Shown: positions 16,868 to 25,369 of the stretch, piece by piece | How positions within the stretch are numbered: the stretch's first letter is position 1 | Layout of the letters: the number at the start of each line of letters is the position of its first letter | Source: a virus | DNA length: 43,846 nt | Strand: one strand, 5' to 3' | Virus record (IMG/VR): IMGVR_UViG_3300014720_000004 | Coordinates: 1-43,846 of that record | Program-made: the position numbers and the translations under genes | Notes under the pieces: generated by a model | The model's database searches: none | What the model saw: the letters and a program-made list of their open reading frames with translations, nothing else | What the model was told of the DNA's origin: nothing

Positions 16868-17676
16868 TGGACCCCCTTGTTGGAGGGCTAATCCTTGGCG
16901 GCCTGCAGGGCGGCATGGGGATCCTCGGCGGCATGGCCGAGAGCGCTGCGGCCCAGCAGGACTACGTGAACCAGAGGGCGTTCCAGAACGCCAACACAAA
17001 GTTTGCGCAGTGGCAAGCGGGCTTCAACCAGCGCATCACGAACGCCAACGCCGAATACAACTATTGGCAGGAGACGGTCAACTACAACCAGAACCTGGCC
17101 TACAGCCGCAGCCTGCAGAACTACGAGCGGCTGAAGGAGATTGCCCAGGCGGATGTGGTGGGCCAGACGCGGGCAGCGGCTGGGGCTGCCTTTGTGCGCA
17201 GCAGCGAGGCGATCAACCAGGCCGCCGCTGAGGCCTCGATGAGCGAAGCCGTCGCCTTTCAGCAGTACCAGGTGGCAGCGCTCAAGGCCCGCAGCCGGGC
17301 CATGGCTGGCGGCCAAGAGGGTGGATCGGTGGATCGACTGATCAACGACTACGCCCGCCAGGTGGGCGACTACCAGACGATTCAGGACATCAACGAGGGC
17401 CTCAGGACACGGCAATACAGCCGCGAGCAGGCCGGCGCGGTGGCGCAGTACCTGAGCCAGTACAACTCGCAGAGCTTTTACGAGGCGCAGCCATACATGG
17501 AGCCGATGGCTCCGTTCATGCCGCTGCCGGCGCTGCTTGAGGCCCCGGCCCCGACGATGACCGGCTCTGGGCCCAGTGGCGCTGCCGCTGGCCTGCGGAT
17601 CATGGGCGGCCTGGTGGGCGGCGTGAGCGCTGGCTTCAACACCTTTGCCCAGCTCAAGAGCGTGGCAGGCAAGTAA
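16867..17676 (+). CDS. Internal virion protein, T7 gp14-like
   Basis: This 269-aa protein has a glycine-rich hydrophobic N-terminus (LVGGLILGGLQGGMGILGG) that could insert into the outer membrane, followed by long alanine/glutamine-rich helices. In T7, gp14 is ejected first and lines the channel across the outer membrane. Position after gp13 and before a gp15-like gene supports the call. The C-terminus again has a glycine-rich hydrophobic segment. It overlaps both neighbours by one base. Confidence 0.8.
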   Translation: MDPLVGGLILGGLQGGMGILGGMAESAAAQQDYVNQRAFQNANTKFAQWQAGFNQRITNANAEYNYWQETVNYNQNLAYSRSLQNYERLKEIAQADVVGQTRAAAGAAFVRSSEAINQAAAEASMSEAVAFQQYQVAALKARSRAMAGGQEGGSVDRLINDYARQVGDYQTIQDINEGLRTRQYSREQAGAVAQYLSQYNSQSFYEAQPYMEPMAPFMPLPALLEAPAPTMTGSGPSGAAAGLRIMGGLVGGVSAGFNTFAQLKSVAGK

Positions 17677-20441
17677 TGGCTGACAACCTTCCGCTGAATC
17701 AGATTCGGCCGACCGCTCGCTCGGTTGACAGCTTCATTCGGCCGGCAGCGCCGAACGTGGCAGCGCCGGCAACGCCACAGATGATGCCCAACCCGCAGGG
17801 CATCCGACTGCTCCCGCAGGGCAGCGGCGGCAGCATCCAGGGCGTCAACCAGTTTGCTGAGCTGGCCATGGCCTTGGCGCCGCTGAGCCGAGGGCTGGTC
17901 GAGCTGGCCAGCACCGGGATGCAGATGTATGCAAAAGGCGAATACGAGAAGGGGCGCGCCGAGGCCGCCCGGGCGCAAGCGCTAGCCAATCAGCAGATGC
18001 TGCAGTCGCAGGCGCAGTACGCAGGCGAGAACCGCAAGCTGGCCCAGGTCGATCCGATCGGGGCGATGATGATGGATCGGGTGAACCCGTACCGGGAAGC
18101 GGGACGGCAGAACACTCTGGCCAGGATTGCCGGGCAAGAGATCAATTCCGCCGTTCTGCAGAGGTATCGAAACATTCCTGGCGCCTACGAACTGCCGCCG
18201 GGATCGCCGGAACTCAAGCAGCTCGAGGCCCTGGCGGTTGAGGAAATCACCAAGAAGTACAGGGTTGATCCAGCTTCGCCGGGCTTTGTCGAGCACGTGC
18301 TGCCTGCCATTGGCCAAGCCGGCGAAAGGCTCTACGCCCAGCACTGGGACGACCACGTCAAGTTTCAGAAGGAGACCGCCTGGCGCAATGCTGCGGTTGA
18401 AGCATCGGCGATCTACCAGCAGGCCCGGCAGACCGGGACGGTCGAGTGGATGGAGTACGACCCCACCACGGGTCGGCCGATTCGCCGCTTGGCCCAGGTC
18501 GGGACTGATCGCGCCGGCTGGGAACGCGGGTTGCAGGTGCTGATCGGCCAGGCCGCTGATCGCCTGGCAAACGAGACTGGCATCCCGGGGGAGGCCAGCA
18601 CCTTCAAGCGGCAGATGTTTGAGCGCCTGGCCGAACAGGCTGGGCTTGCCGGCAACACTGAGCTCAGGCGGATCCTGCTCAACGTCGAAGCGGGCCCCGT
18701 TGGCAAGGACGGTCGCCGGGCCTTGGCGGGCGAGCTCTACGGGATCGAGATGTTCGAGGCCAACAACAAGATCGGCCAGTCGCTGTGGCAGCAAAGCCAG
18801 CGGCAAACCGAGCAGGGCGTGCAGCAATTCGAGAACGAACTGGCTGACATCACTTTTGGCGAGCCCGATGGGCCGATGCGAGGCCAGAAGATTAACCAGC
18901 TGGTGGAGAAGTACAAGGCCATGGGCGTGCCGCTGGGCAAGCTCATGGAGGCCACCCAGGGCATGAGCAAAACGCTTGATGACGTGGCTGGCCGCAGCTA
19001 TGACCCATCGGGCACCGACGCGCTGCTGCAGGACATGCAGGCCCGGGTGGGAGCAGCCTGGAACGCCAGGCAAGCTGACAAGGAGCTTGAAGCCAGCCTG
19101 ACTGGGGTTGCGCCTCAGGACCGCGAGGAAAAGCGCAAGCAGTACGCCGAGATTCGTCGAGCCAAGGAGAAGGAGAAGGACGACGTTCCTGGCCACCTCG
19201 TCAACCCACTGATTGACGGCAAGATCAAAAGCCGGCTGCGGGAGTTCTACCCGTTCACCGACCTGCTGGCCTGGGGCGACGCCGACGTGGCCCGCTCGGC
19301 TCAGCTGCAGCTCTCCGCCTATCGGTCTCACGTCTACAGCCGGATACAGGAAGCCGAGGCCAAGAAAGGGGCCAAGCTCAGCGCTGCTGAGATCACGAGC
19401 GTCACCACTCGGGCGCTGGAGGAGTACGGCAAGAGTGACAAAGAGGCGCTGCAGCAGTTGTTTCCAGGTTCAGCCAAGGCGCCCAACACGCCCTCGGTCG
19501 GCAATCGTGCTCGCCCTGCGGCACCAGGGGGCGCCGAAAGCGCTCCTGCTGGCCGGCAGTCCTTTGCCAAGCCGGTCTACCCCTCGGGCCAGCTCGACAA
19601 CATCCCTGATCGCGGTGCGCGGCTGCAGAGCGGCGAGCCGGTGCTGGCTCTGCCCAGCGTGCAAGAGGAGATGGGCCGAGTGCTCAATGGCCAGCCGCCC
19701 AGTGCTGCTGCGTCCAGAGCTGCCCGAGATGCGGGCTATGGCAACAACGTTGGCCGCTGGCTGCTGCGTGAAGCGGACAACTACCCCAGCTTCAGCATCC
19801 CCAACGATGCCCGGCAGCAGTTGCTGCGCAGCAGCCGTGATGCCCAGGGCGTTGCCGATTCGTTCCGCACGGCAATGGCTCCGGCCCGGCCGGTGCAGTC
19901 AATCGCCGGCTGGTTCTTTGATGCACTGACTGGAGCGACACCAGCAGTGGCCGCGCCAAATCTGGCCATGCGCCAAGGAGGCAGCCGGGATGGCGGAGGC
20001 CCTTTTATGGGTAGCGCTCCGGTGATCGGGGCGATCTCGATCAACTCGCTGCGGCGGGCGATTGTTGGCAAGGAGAGCGGCGGCAACTTTGCCGCTGTCA
20101 ACCCGGACTCCGGGGCCCTGGGCTATGGGCAGGTGATGCCCGCAAACGTGGCCTCGTGGACGCAAAAACATTACGGCCGCAGGCTCACCCCGAAGGAGTT
20201 CCTGGCCAACCGCGAAGCCCAGCTGGCTGTGGTGAATGGTCAGATCACGCAGATCGTTCAGCAGCAACTGGCAGCTGGATACAAGGGCGCGATTGCGATT
20301 CGGCGCGCTGCAGCCATTTGGTACAGCGGACGGGGGAATCTCTACGACGACGACAAGCCGCAGTTCTACAAGGGCCGGCGATACCCGTCGATCCGCGAAT
20401 ACACCCTCGACATTCTTCGCCGCTACACCCAGGGAGGCTGA
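17676..20441 (+). CDS. Internal virion protein, gp15-like, with C-terminal lytic transglycosylase
   Basis: This 921-aa ejected core protein is mostly helical and soluble (residues 1-780). From about 790 it carries a lytic transglycosylase module: VGKESGGNF with the catalytic Glu near 800, GYGQVMP near 816 and an AAIWYSGRGN helix later. This enzyme should cut peptidoglycan so the ejection channel can cross the wall. In T7 the equivalent domain is at the N-terminus of gp16, so the domain has moved to the end of the preceding protein here. The gene is intact and overlaps the gp14-like stop. Confidence 0.88.
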   Translation: MADNLPLNQIRPTARSVDSFIRPAAPNVAAPATPQMMPNPQGIRLLPQGSGGSIQGVNQFAELAMALAPLSRGLVELASTGMQMYAKGEYEKGRAEAARAQALANQQMLQSQAQYAGENRKLAQVDPIGAMMMDRVNPYREAGRQNTLARIAGQEINSAVLQRYRNIPGAYELPPGSPELKQLEALAVEEITKKYRVDPASPGFVEHVLPAIGQAGERLYAQHWDDHVKFQKETAWRNAAVEASAIYQQARQTGTVEWMEYDPTTGRPIRRLAQVGTDRAGWERGLQVLIGQAADRLANETGIPGEASTFKRQMFERLAEQAGLAGNTELRRILLNVEAGPVGKDGRRALAGELYGIEMFEANNKIGQSLWQQSQRQTEQGVQQFENELADITFGEPDGPMRGQKINQLVEKYKAMGVPLGKLMEATQGMSKTLDDVAGRSYDPSGTDALLQDMQARVGAAWNARQADKELEASLTGVAPQDREEKRKQYAEIRRAKEKEKDDVPGHLVNPLIDGKIKSRLREFYPFTDLLAWGDADVARSAQLQLSAYRSHVYSRIQEAEAKKGAKLSAAEITSVTTRALEEYGKSDKEALQQLFPGSAKAPNTPSVGNRARPAAPGGAESAPAGRQSFAKPVYPSGQLDNIPDRGARLQSGEPVLALPSVQEEMGRVLNGQPPSAAASRAARDAGYGNNVGRWLLREADNYPSFSIPNDARQQLLRSSRDAQGVADSFRTAMAPARPVQSIAGWFFDALTGATPAVAAPNLAMRQGGSRDGGGPFMGSAPVIGAISINSLRRAIVGKESGGNFAAVNPDSGALGYGQVMPANVASWTQKHYGRRLTPKEFLANREAQLAVVNGQITQIVQQQLAAGYKGAIAIRRAAAIWYSGRGNLYDDDKPQFYKGRRYPSIREYTLDILRRYTQGG

Positions 20442-20444
20442 TCC

Positions 20445-23400
20445 ATGCCACAAGAACTGAAGCAAGTGAATGGCCGCTGGGTGGTGACAGGCGCCCAGCA
20501 GAGCAGCGACCTGGCGCCCACGGTGAAGGCTGGGTTCAAGCCGGCTGCGCCCAAACCGCAGGCGAAGCCGAAGCCCAAGCCAGCGGCGCAGAGCGCGCAA
20601 CCGCGGCCCTGGTGGTCGAAGTTGATGAACGATGCCAGGTATGAGGTCAATTCGTTGCGTGCCGGCAAGTTGCCTCACCTGCGTCTGATTCAAAGCAACC
20701 CGGCAGTGGGGTTTGCCGGGCAAATCAATCTTGGAATTGTTGGCGCTGGCGACAACGCGGCCAGGCTGGCCTATTCAGTTGCCCAGAGAGCCAAGGGCAG
20801 GCAAAAGGCGGATGCCAGCAGCGGACGGGTTGGGGGGCTGCTTGATCAACTGGTTGACCACAATTACCGCCGCCTTGGGGCAACGCCGCCGTCGCAGATG
20901 AGCAAGGAGCAGCGCGACTTTGATCAGATGCGTCGTTCGGTGGTCGGCAACCTGCTGCTTGCGCCGGTCACCCCAGGCTTTGGTTTTGCCGGCGCAACAA
21001 CAACCGCTGGACGTGTGGTCCGCGGCGGCGCAGCGTTTGCTGTGAACGAGACCCTGAGCACGGCCGTTGACGACTCCACAGGCGGCAACATCGCCAACAT
21101 GATTGGCCCGAAGACGCCGTTCGCGGTCAACGTTGGCGTTGACGACATGGTTGACGCCTACGTGAAGTCAATCATCCCCAATGCCGCCACGAGCCTGGTG
21201 GTCGGGGGCGTTGCCGGTGGCGCCGTTTCGCTTGCGCAACGCTTTCCAAACATCCGCCGCAACATTCGCGCTCGTCGCGCCGTGGAGCAAGAAGTGCGGC
21301 AGCGGGCCAAACAGGAGTCGATGGGGGTCCTGCAGAAGGACGAAGCTGACGGCCTCGACTTCACCCCGCAAGCCAAGCAGCCAGCCCAGCCCGCTCCTGC
21401 CCCAGAGCCGACCTTTCAGGAAGCCAATGCGGCAATGGAAGAGCGGCTGGGGATGCGGCCGGCGCAGGCAGCGCCAGAGCCCGCTGCTGTTTCGGCTGGC
21501 GACCAAATCGAGCAGATCTTCACTGGGATGGGCAAAGGCCTGACAGAAGGCCTGGACAACGCCGTGTGGGAGGGATTGCAAGGGCGCGGAGCAATGCGCA
21601 GCGACCCAATCGTTCTGAACCTGCAACGCGCACAGGCTGCGATTGGCAGGCCTCTGGAGCGAGATGAGGCCCTGGCCCTGGCAAAGGGCGCTTATGCAAA
21701 GGCGGGCGCTGACCCTGTTGGCAGTGAGCACTGGATCGCGCAACTGCAAGAGCAGTTTGGGCTGGCCGCACCCGCAAAAGCTCCGGCTGAACCTGCTTCG
21801 ATTCCAACGATCGACAACGCCACTGCCGACAACTTCGGCAAGGCCCAGGCGGCAGAGCTGCCCGATGCGGATCCAGCCCTTGACCCCTGGACCTACGACC
21901 CGGATCTGCCTGAGAGCACCGCGCTGGGCAAGGCGCTCGAGGGTCTTAGCGACAGCGAAATCCAGACCGTTCTGAACGCGCCAGGCCTGGATGTGGTGGA
22001 GCGCGTCAACCAGGTGATTGAGGCCAGGGCTGGTGTGGAGCCGCGGCCACCGGTGGATGCCGGCATGGTGATGGCCCCAACCGACAAGCTGGCTGACGAC
22101 TACCTCAAGACCGTCATTCGCAAACTGGGCGCCCGCGAGGACTACGAGCTGCGGCCGCTGTTTGACCCAGAGGTCAATCCAGCGTTGTGGCAGCGGGCCC
22201 AGGCGCTCACGGGCGTGGACGACGCTGCCCAGCTCACCAAGGCCGACATGCTCGACTCGCTGACGGCGATGGCTGCTGACGGCCAGGCCCCAATCGTGAA
22301 CCGGATGATGGGCGGCCAGATGCTGCCAACCGCCGAGGTGCAGGCAGCGCCGCAGGTGTTTCAGTACAAGGGCGGCGTCAATGATGCCGGCGAGCAGATC
22401 GGCAACTCGCTTGAGGGGCTGGAGCGCTGGGACCCCAACGCTGAAGGGATTCCCCAGGTATGGCGCGACGTCAAAGGCGAGATCGGCCCACCCGGCGTCG
22501 TCTACGTGGTGAACGGCCACAACCGGCTGGCCGCCGCCAAGCGCATGGGCATCCCGTCTTTGCGAGTCGAGTTCCTCGATGCGCCAACTGCTGCCGAGGC
22601 CCGGCTGCAGGGTGCAATCGCCAACATCAGCGATGGCAAGGGCACTGTGTTTGACGCGGCTAAATTGGCCCGCGAGCAGGGGATCACCACAACACGCGAT
22701 CTGAAGAGGCTGGGCAAACCTCAAGCAAGCGGCTTCTGGCGTGACGGCATTGCGCTCAGCCGGTTGCCCGAGGACGTGTTTCAGGGCGCGGTTAACGCCC
22801 CGGACGAGCTGCTCCCGATGTATCGACTGATTGGGGAATCAGGCGCCAGCCCAGAGATCATGCGCAGCGCTCACATCCAGATCACCAAGGATCCAAAGAC
22901 AAGCGCAGCTGAGCTGGTCGAAATGATGGACTGGGCCAAGGCGCAACAGAACACCGCAACCGCAAAGACAAGTCAAGAGCAGGGCCGGCTTCCGTTTGAG
23001 GACTGGGACTCAACCTTTGACGAGAAGATGCTGGCCATGCAGCGTCTTGCGGCAGAAATCAACATCTTGCTTGGCAAGGAAAAGCGGCTGTTCCGTGGCG
23101 CCGGGAAAAACGCCGATGCACTGAGCCCGGTCGCTGTTGTCGACGCCAAGGCCGCAGGCCAGATCGGCGATGAAGCCGCCCGTGCGCAACAGATTTTCAA
23201 GGATCTCAAGTACACGGTCGGGCCCGTCAACGACTTGCTCAACGAGGGCGTCGCCCGAGTCATGGCGGGCGAGTCTGCGCCCCAGGTGGCCCAGGGCATC
23301 AAGAACCGGCTGGCCGCTTCCATCTCTGAAGCCATGGGCAAAGAGGTGGCCCCGGCTGTGGATGTGGTGCAGGAGGACATGTTTGCTGCCGCTGGTCGCG

Positions 23401-25367
23401 CAGCCGACGAGCCCGCCGCACCGCTTGAGCTGACGCCCGATGAACGGCTGGCGGCCGAAGCGCAGCTGCTGCAGCAGGCCGCGGCAAATGGCCAAATCCG
23501 TCCTCCAACAGCACCGATCCCTGACCTGCCGGAACCGGCCCAGGTGCGACTGGATGCGCTGGACGAGGCCAAGCTGCCCCAAGCCACCGCCGACGAGATT
23601 CGCCTGGCGGTGGAGCACAAGCAGAGCGACGCCGCGCTGGCCTTTGAGCAGCAGCAGGCCCTGCGGGACGCGACCGAATACGAGGCCCTGACCTTTGACG
23701 AGAAGAAGAACGTGGGCCTGGCGGCTGACCTGGATGAGGTGATCACCCCTGAGGTGATGCCACCCCGGTACGGGCTTGACTCTCCAGCCGCTGGCGGGGG
23801 GTTTGGTCAGGCCGCAGAACCAACCGCCCCCATCCGCCCCGAGCCGCTGCGGCTCACCGCTCCTGCCCCGCAGCCTGAGTTCACGCTGCCCGGGGAGCTC
23901 AACAAGGCCGCGCCTCGCTACGGCACCAACACCGTCACCTTCCAGTCCGATCTGGACCGCGCTGCCTACGTGCTGGCCAACGATGCGGTGAAGCCCAGCA
24001 AGGCTGCGGGCAAGTTCCGGCAGGTGGTGCAGGAAGCCGGGCTGAACCTCGATGAGGTGGTGGCCCATGGCAAGCAGGTAAAGGCAGCGCTGAAGCAGGC
24101 CGCCAAGGGCAACCCAGGGCAGATCGAGCTGCCGGCGCAGCCGTGGCGGCGCAGCCCGATGACCAGCCCTCAGCTGCTCGACGATCTGAACGACCCTGCC
24201 AAAGAACCATTGCTGGAGCGGCTGTTGGTTGGTGACGCCCCGCCAGCCGAGCAGGAGCTAATCCTGAAACAGCTTGGCAACGAGCGCCTGGAGGGGGTCT
24301 GGACCCTGGGGCAGGAGGGCGCCGCCGACCGGCTGGAGAAGGACATCCTGGAGTTCGTGCAGCAGATGACCGGCGGCCGGATGAAAGGCAGCCGCCTTGA
24401 CGCCGACATCGCCGATGCGGTCTTTGTTCGCACCAACAACGCCGGCTATGGAGGTGGCGGCGTCGCAGTGCCGCAGCAGGTAGGCGGCGTCAATTCGGAC
24501 TACATCTACAACGAAAGCGGAGCAGTACTGCTGATCGCTCGTTACGACAATTTCTTGAACCGCTTCGGCTTGGCCGAGATGGCCCAGACTGGAGTGCATG
24601 AAGCAGTTCACTTCTTGCAAGCGCGACGGCTTACCCAAAAGCAGCTAGAGGTCTTGGCCAGTGACGAAGCCGTTGCCTACTTCAGGTCCGAGGCCGGAAA
24701 GGCCCGAAAATGGGGCAGAGCCACCGACCTCGAAAACATCGAGCTCATGGCGTGGGGAAGCCAACGTGTCATTGCGGCACGGCTACTTCGTGACATGGAG
24801 TCCATTTATCGAAAGCAAGGACTCAAAAAAGCAGCTGCTTATGTTGCGCAAGTCCGCGCCAATAAGTTGGGCGAGTATGTGGCGCCTCCTGCGGGAGTTG
24901 AGAAAGCGCTTGAGCCGCTGATTCAACTGTGGGAGCGGATCAAAAATTACCTGCTTGGCGCTGGCTTCAAGCGCAACACCGATCTCACGACAGAGCAGCT
25001 AAAAATTATTGGTGATTTTACCGATTCAATCGCTGGCGATTTCAAGAGACTGGCCAAGGCAATCGACCCACGGTCCAGCGTTGCGGCAGAGGCGGCGATG
25101 CCGCCCAAGGCTGTACGGGAATTGCTGGATGCGGCCTACACGGGGCAGATCGGCAAGCAGATGTACCTGCGGCCTGGGCGTATGCGCGACAGGGCCCTGG
25201 CTAACTACGAGCGGCGCTGGGATGTCCTGGGCGTATCACCCAGTGACTACGACGCCAGCACACTGCCCCCTACTCAGGTTGGCGCTCAGCGCGTGCGGCA
25301 GCAGATTGAAGCCAACAATCAAGCCATCAACGACATCCGCCGCAAGGCTCAACAGGAGGGCTGCTGA
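20445..25367 (+). CDS. Giant internal virion protein with ParB-like and metallopeptidase-like modules
   Basis: This 1640-aa protein lies between the gp15-like and gp16-like core genes. Residues 1-50 are Pro/Lys/Ala-rich. Near 686-705 the motif VVNGHNRLAAAKRMGIPSL is that of ParB/sulfiredoxin-type nucleases, followed by TAAEARLQGAIANISDG. Near 1385 a VHEAVHFLQ motif gives a zincin HExxH. Near 1495-1510 the segment LWERIKNYLLGAGFK matches a linker common in phage 'polyvalent' proteins. I infer that toolbox domains are packaged and injected with the DNA to act on host targets, as proposed for polyvalent proteins. The DNA around the peptidase module (about 24500-25060) is less GC-rich than its surroundings. 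Confidence 0.8.
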   Translation: MPQELKQVNGRWVVTGAQQSSDLAPTVKAGFKPAAPKPQAKPKPKPAAQSAQPRPWWSKLMNDARYEVNSLRAGKLPHLRLIQSNPAVGFAGQINLGIVGAGDNAARLAYSVAQRAKGRQKADASSGRVGGLLDQLVDHNYRRLGATPPSQMSKEQRDFDQMRRSVVGNLLLAPVTPGFGFAGATTTAGRVVRGGAAFAVNETLSTAVDDSTGGNIANMIGPKTPFAVNVGVDDMVDAYVKSIIPNAATSLVVGGVAGGAVSLAQRFPNIRRNIRARRAVEQEVRQRAKQESMGVLQKDEADGLDFTPQAKQPAQPAPAPEPTFQEANAAMEERLGMRPAQAAPEPAAVSAGDQIEQIFTGMGKGLTEGLDNAVWEGLQGRGAMRSDPIVLNLQRAQAAIGRPLERDEALALAKGAYAKAGADPVGSEHWIAQLQEQFGLAAPAKAPAEPASIPTIDNATADNFGKAQAAELPDADPALDPWTYDPDLPESTALGKALEGLSDSEIQTVLNAPGLDVVERVNQVIEARAGVEPRPPVDAGMVMAPTDKLADDYLKTVIRKLGAREDYELRPLFDPEVNPALWQRAQALTGVDDAAQLTKADMLDSLTAMAADGQAPIVNRMMGGQMLPTAEVQAAPQVFQYKGGVNDAGEQIGNSLEGLERWDPNAEGIPQVWRDVKGEIGPPGVVYVVNGHNRLAAAKRMGIPSLRVEFLDAPTAAEARLQGAIANISDGKGTVFDAAKLAREQGITTTRDLKRLGKPQASGFWRDGIALSRLPEDVFQGAVNAPDELLPMYRLIGESGASPEIMRSAHIQITKDPKTSAAELVEMMDWAKAQQNTATAKTSQEQGRLPFEDWDSTFDEKMLAMQRLAAEINILLGKEKRLFRGAGKNADALSPVAVVDAKAAGQIGDEAARAQQIFKDLKYTVGPVNDLLNEGVARVMAGESAPQVAQGIKNRLAASISEAMGKEVAPAVDVVQEDMFAAAGRAADEPAAPLELTPDERLAAEAQLLQQAAANGQIRPPTAPIPDLPEPAQVRLDALDEAKLPQATADEIRLAVEHKQSDAALAFEQQQALRDATEYEALTFDEKKNVGLAADLDEVITPEVMPPRYGLDSPAAGGGFGQAAEPTAPIRPEPLRLTAPAPQPEFTLPGELNKAAPRYGTNTVTFQSDLDRAAYVLANDAVKPSKAAGKFRQVVQEAGLNLDEVVAHGKQVKAALKQAAKGNPGQIELPAQPWRRSPMTSPQLLDDLNDPAKEPLLERLLVGDAPPAEQELILKQLGNERLEGVWTLGQEGAADRLEKDILEFVQQMTGGRMKGSRLDADIADAVFVRTNNAGYGGGGVAVPQQVGGVNSDYIYNESGAVLLIARYDNFLNRFGLAEMAQTGVHEAVHFLQARRLTQKQLEVLASDEAVAYFRSEAGKARKWGRATDLENIELMAWGSQRVIAARLLRDMESIYRKQGLKKAAAYVAQVRANKLGEYVAPPAGVEKALEPLIQLWERIKNYLLGAGFKRNTDLTTEQLKIIGDFTDSIAGDFKRLAKAIDPRSSVAAEAAMPPKAVRELLDAAYTGQIGKQMYLRPGRMRDRALANYERRWDVLGVSPSDYDASTLPPTQVGAQRVRQQIEANNQAINDIRRKAQQEGC

Positions 25368-25369
25368 TC

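Noticed and set aside
21168-22724. Long minus-strand open frame (518 aa) inside the giant core gene
   Set aside because: It is a shadow frame from GC-rich codon bias. The plus-strand frame is continuous and carries recognisable motifs. Similar long antisense frames at 17982-19331 and 30943-32124 were dropped for the same reason.
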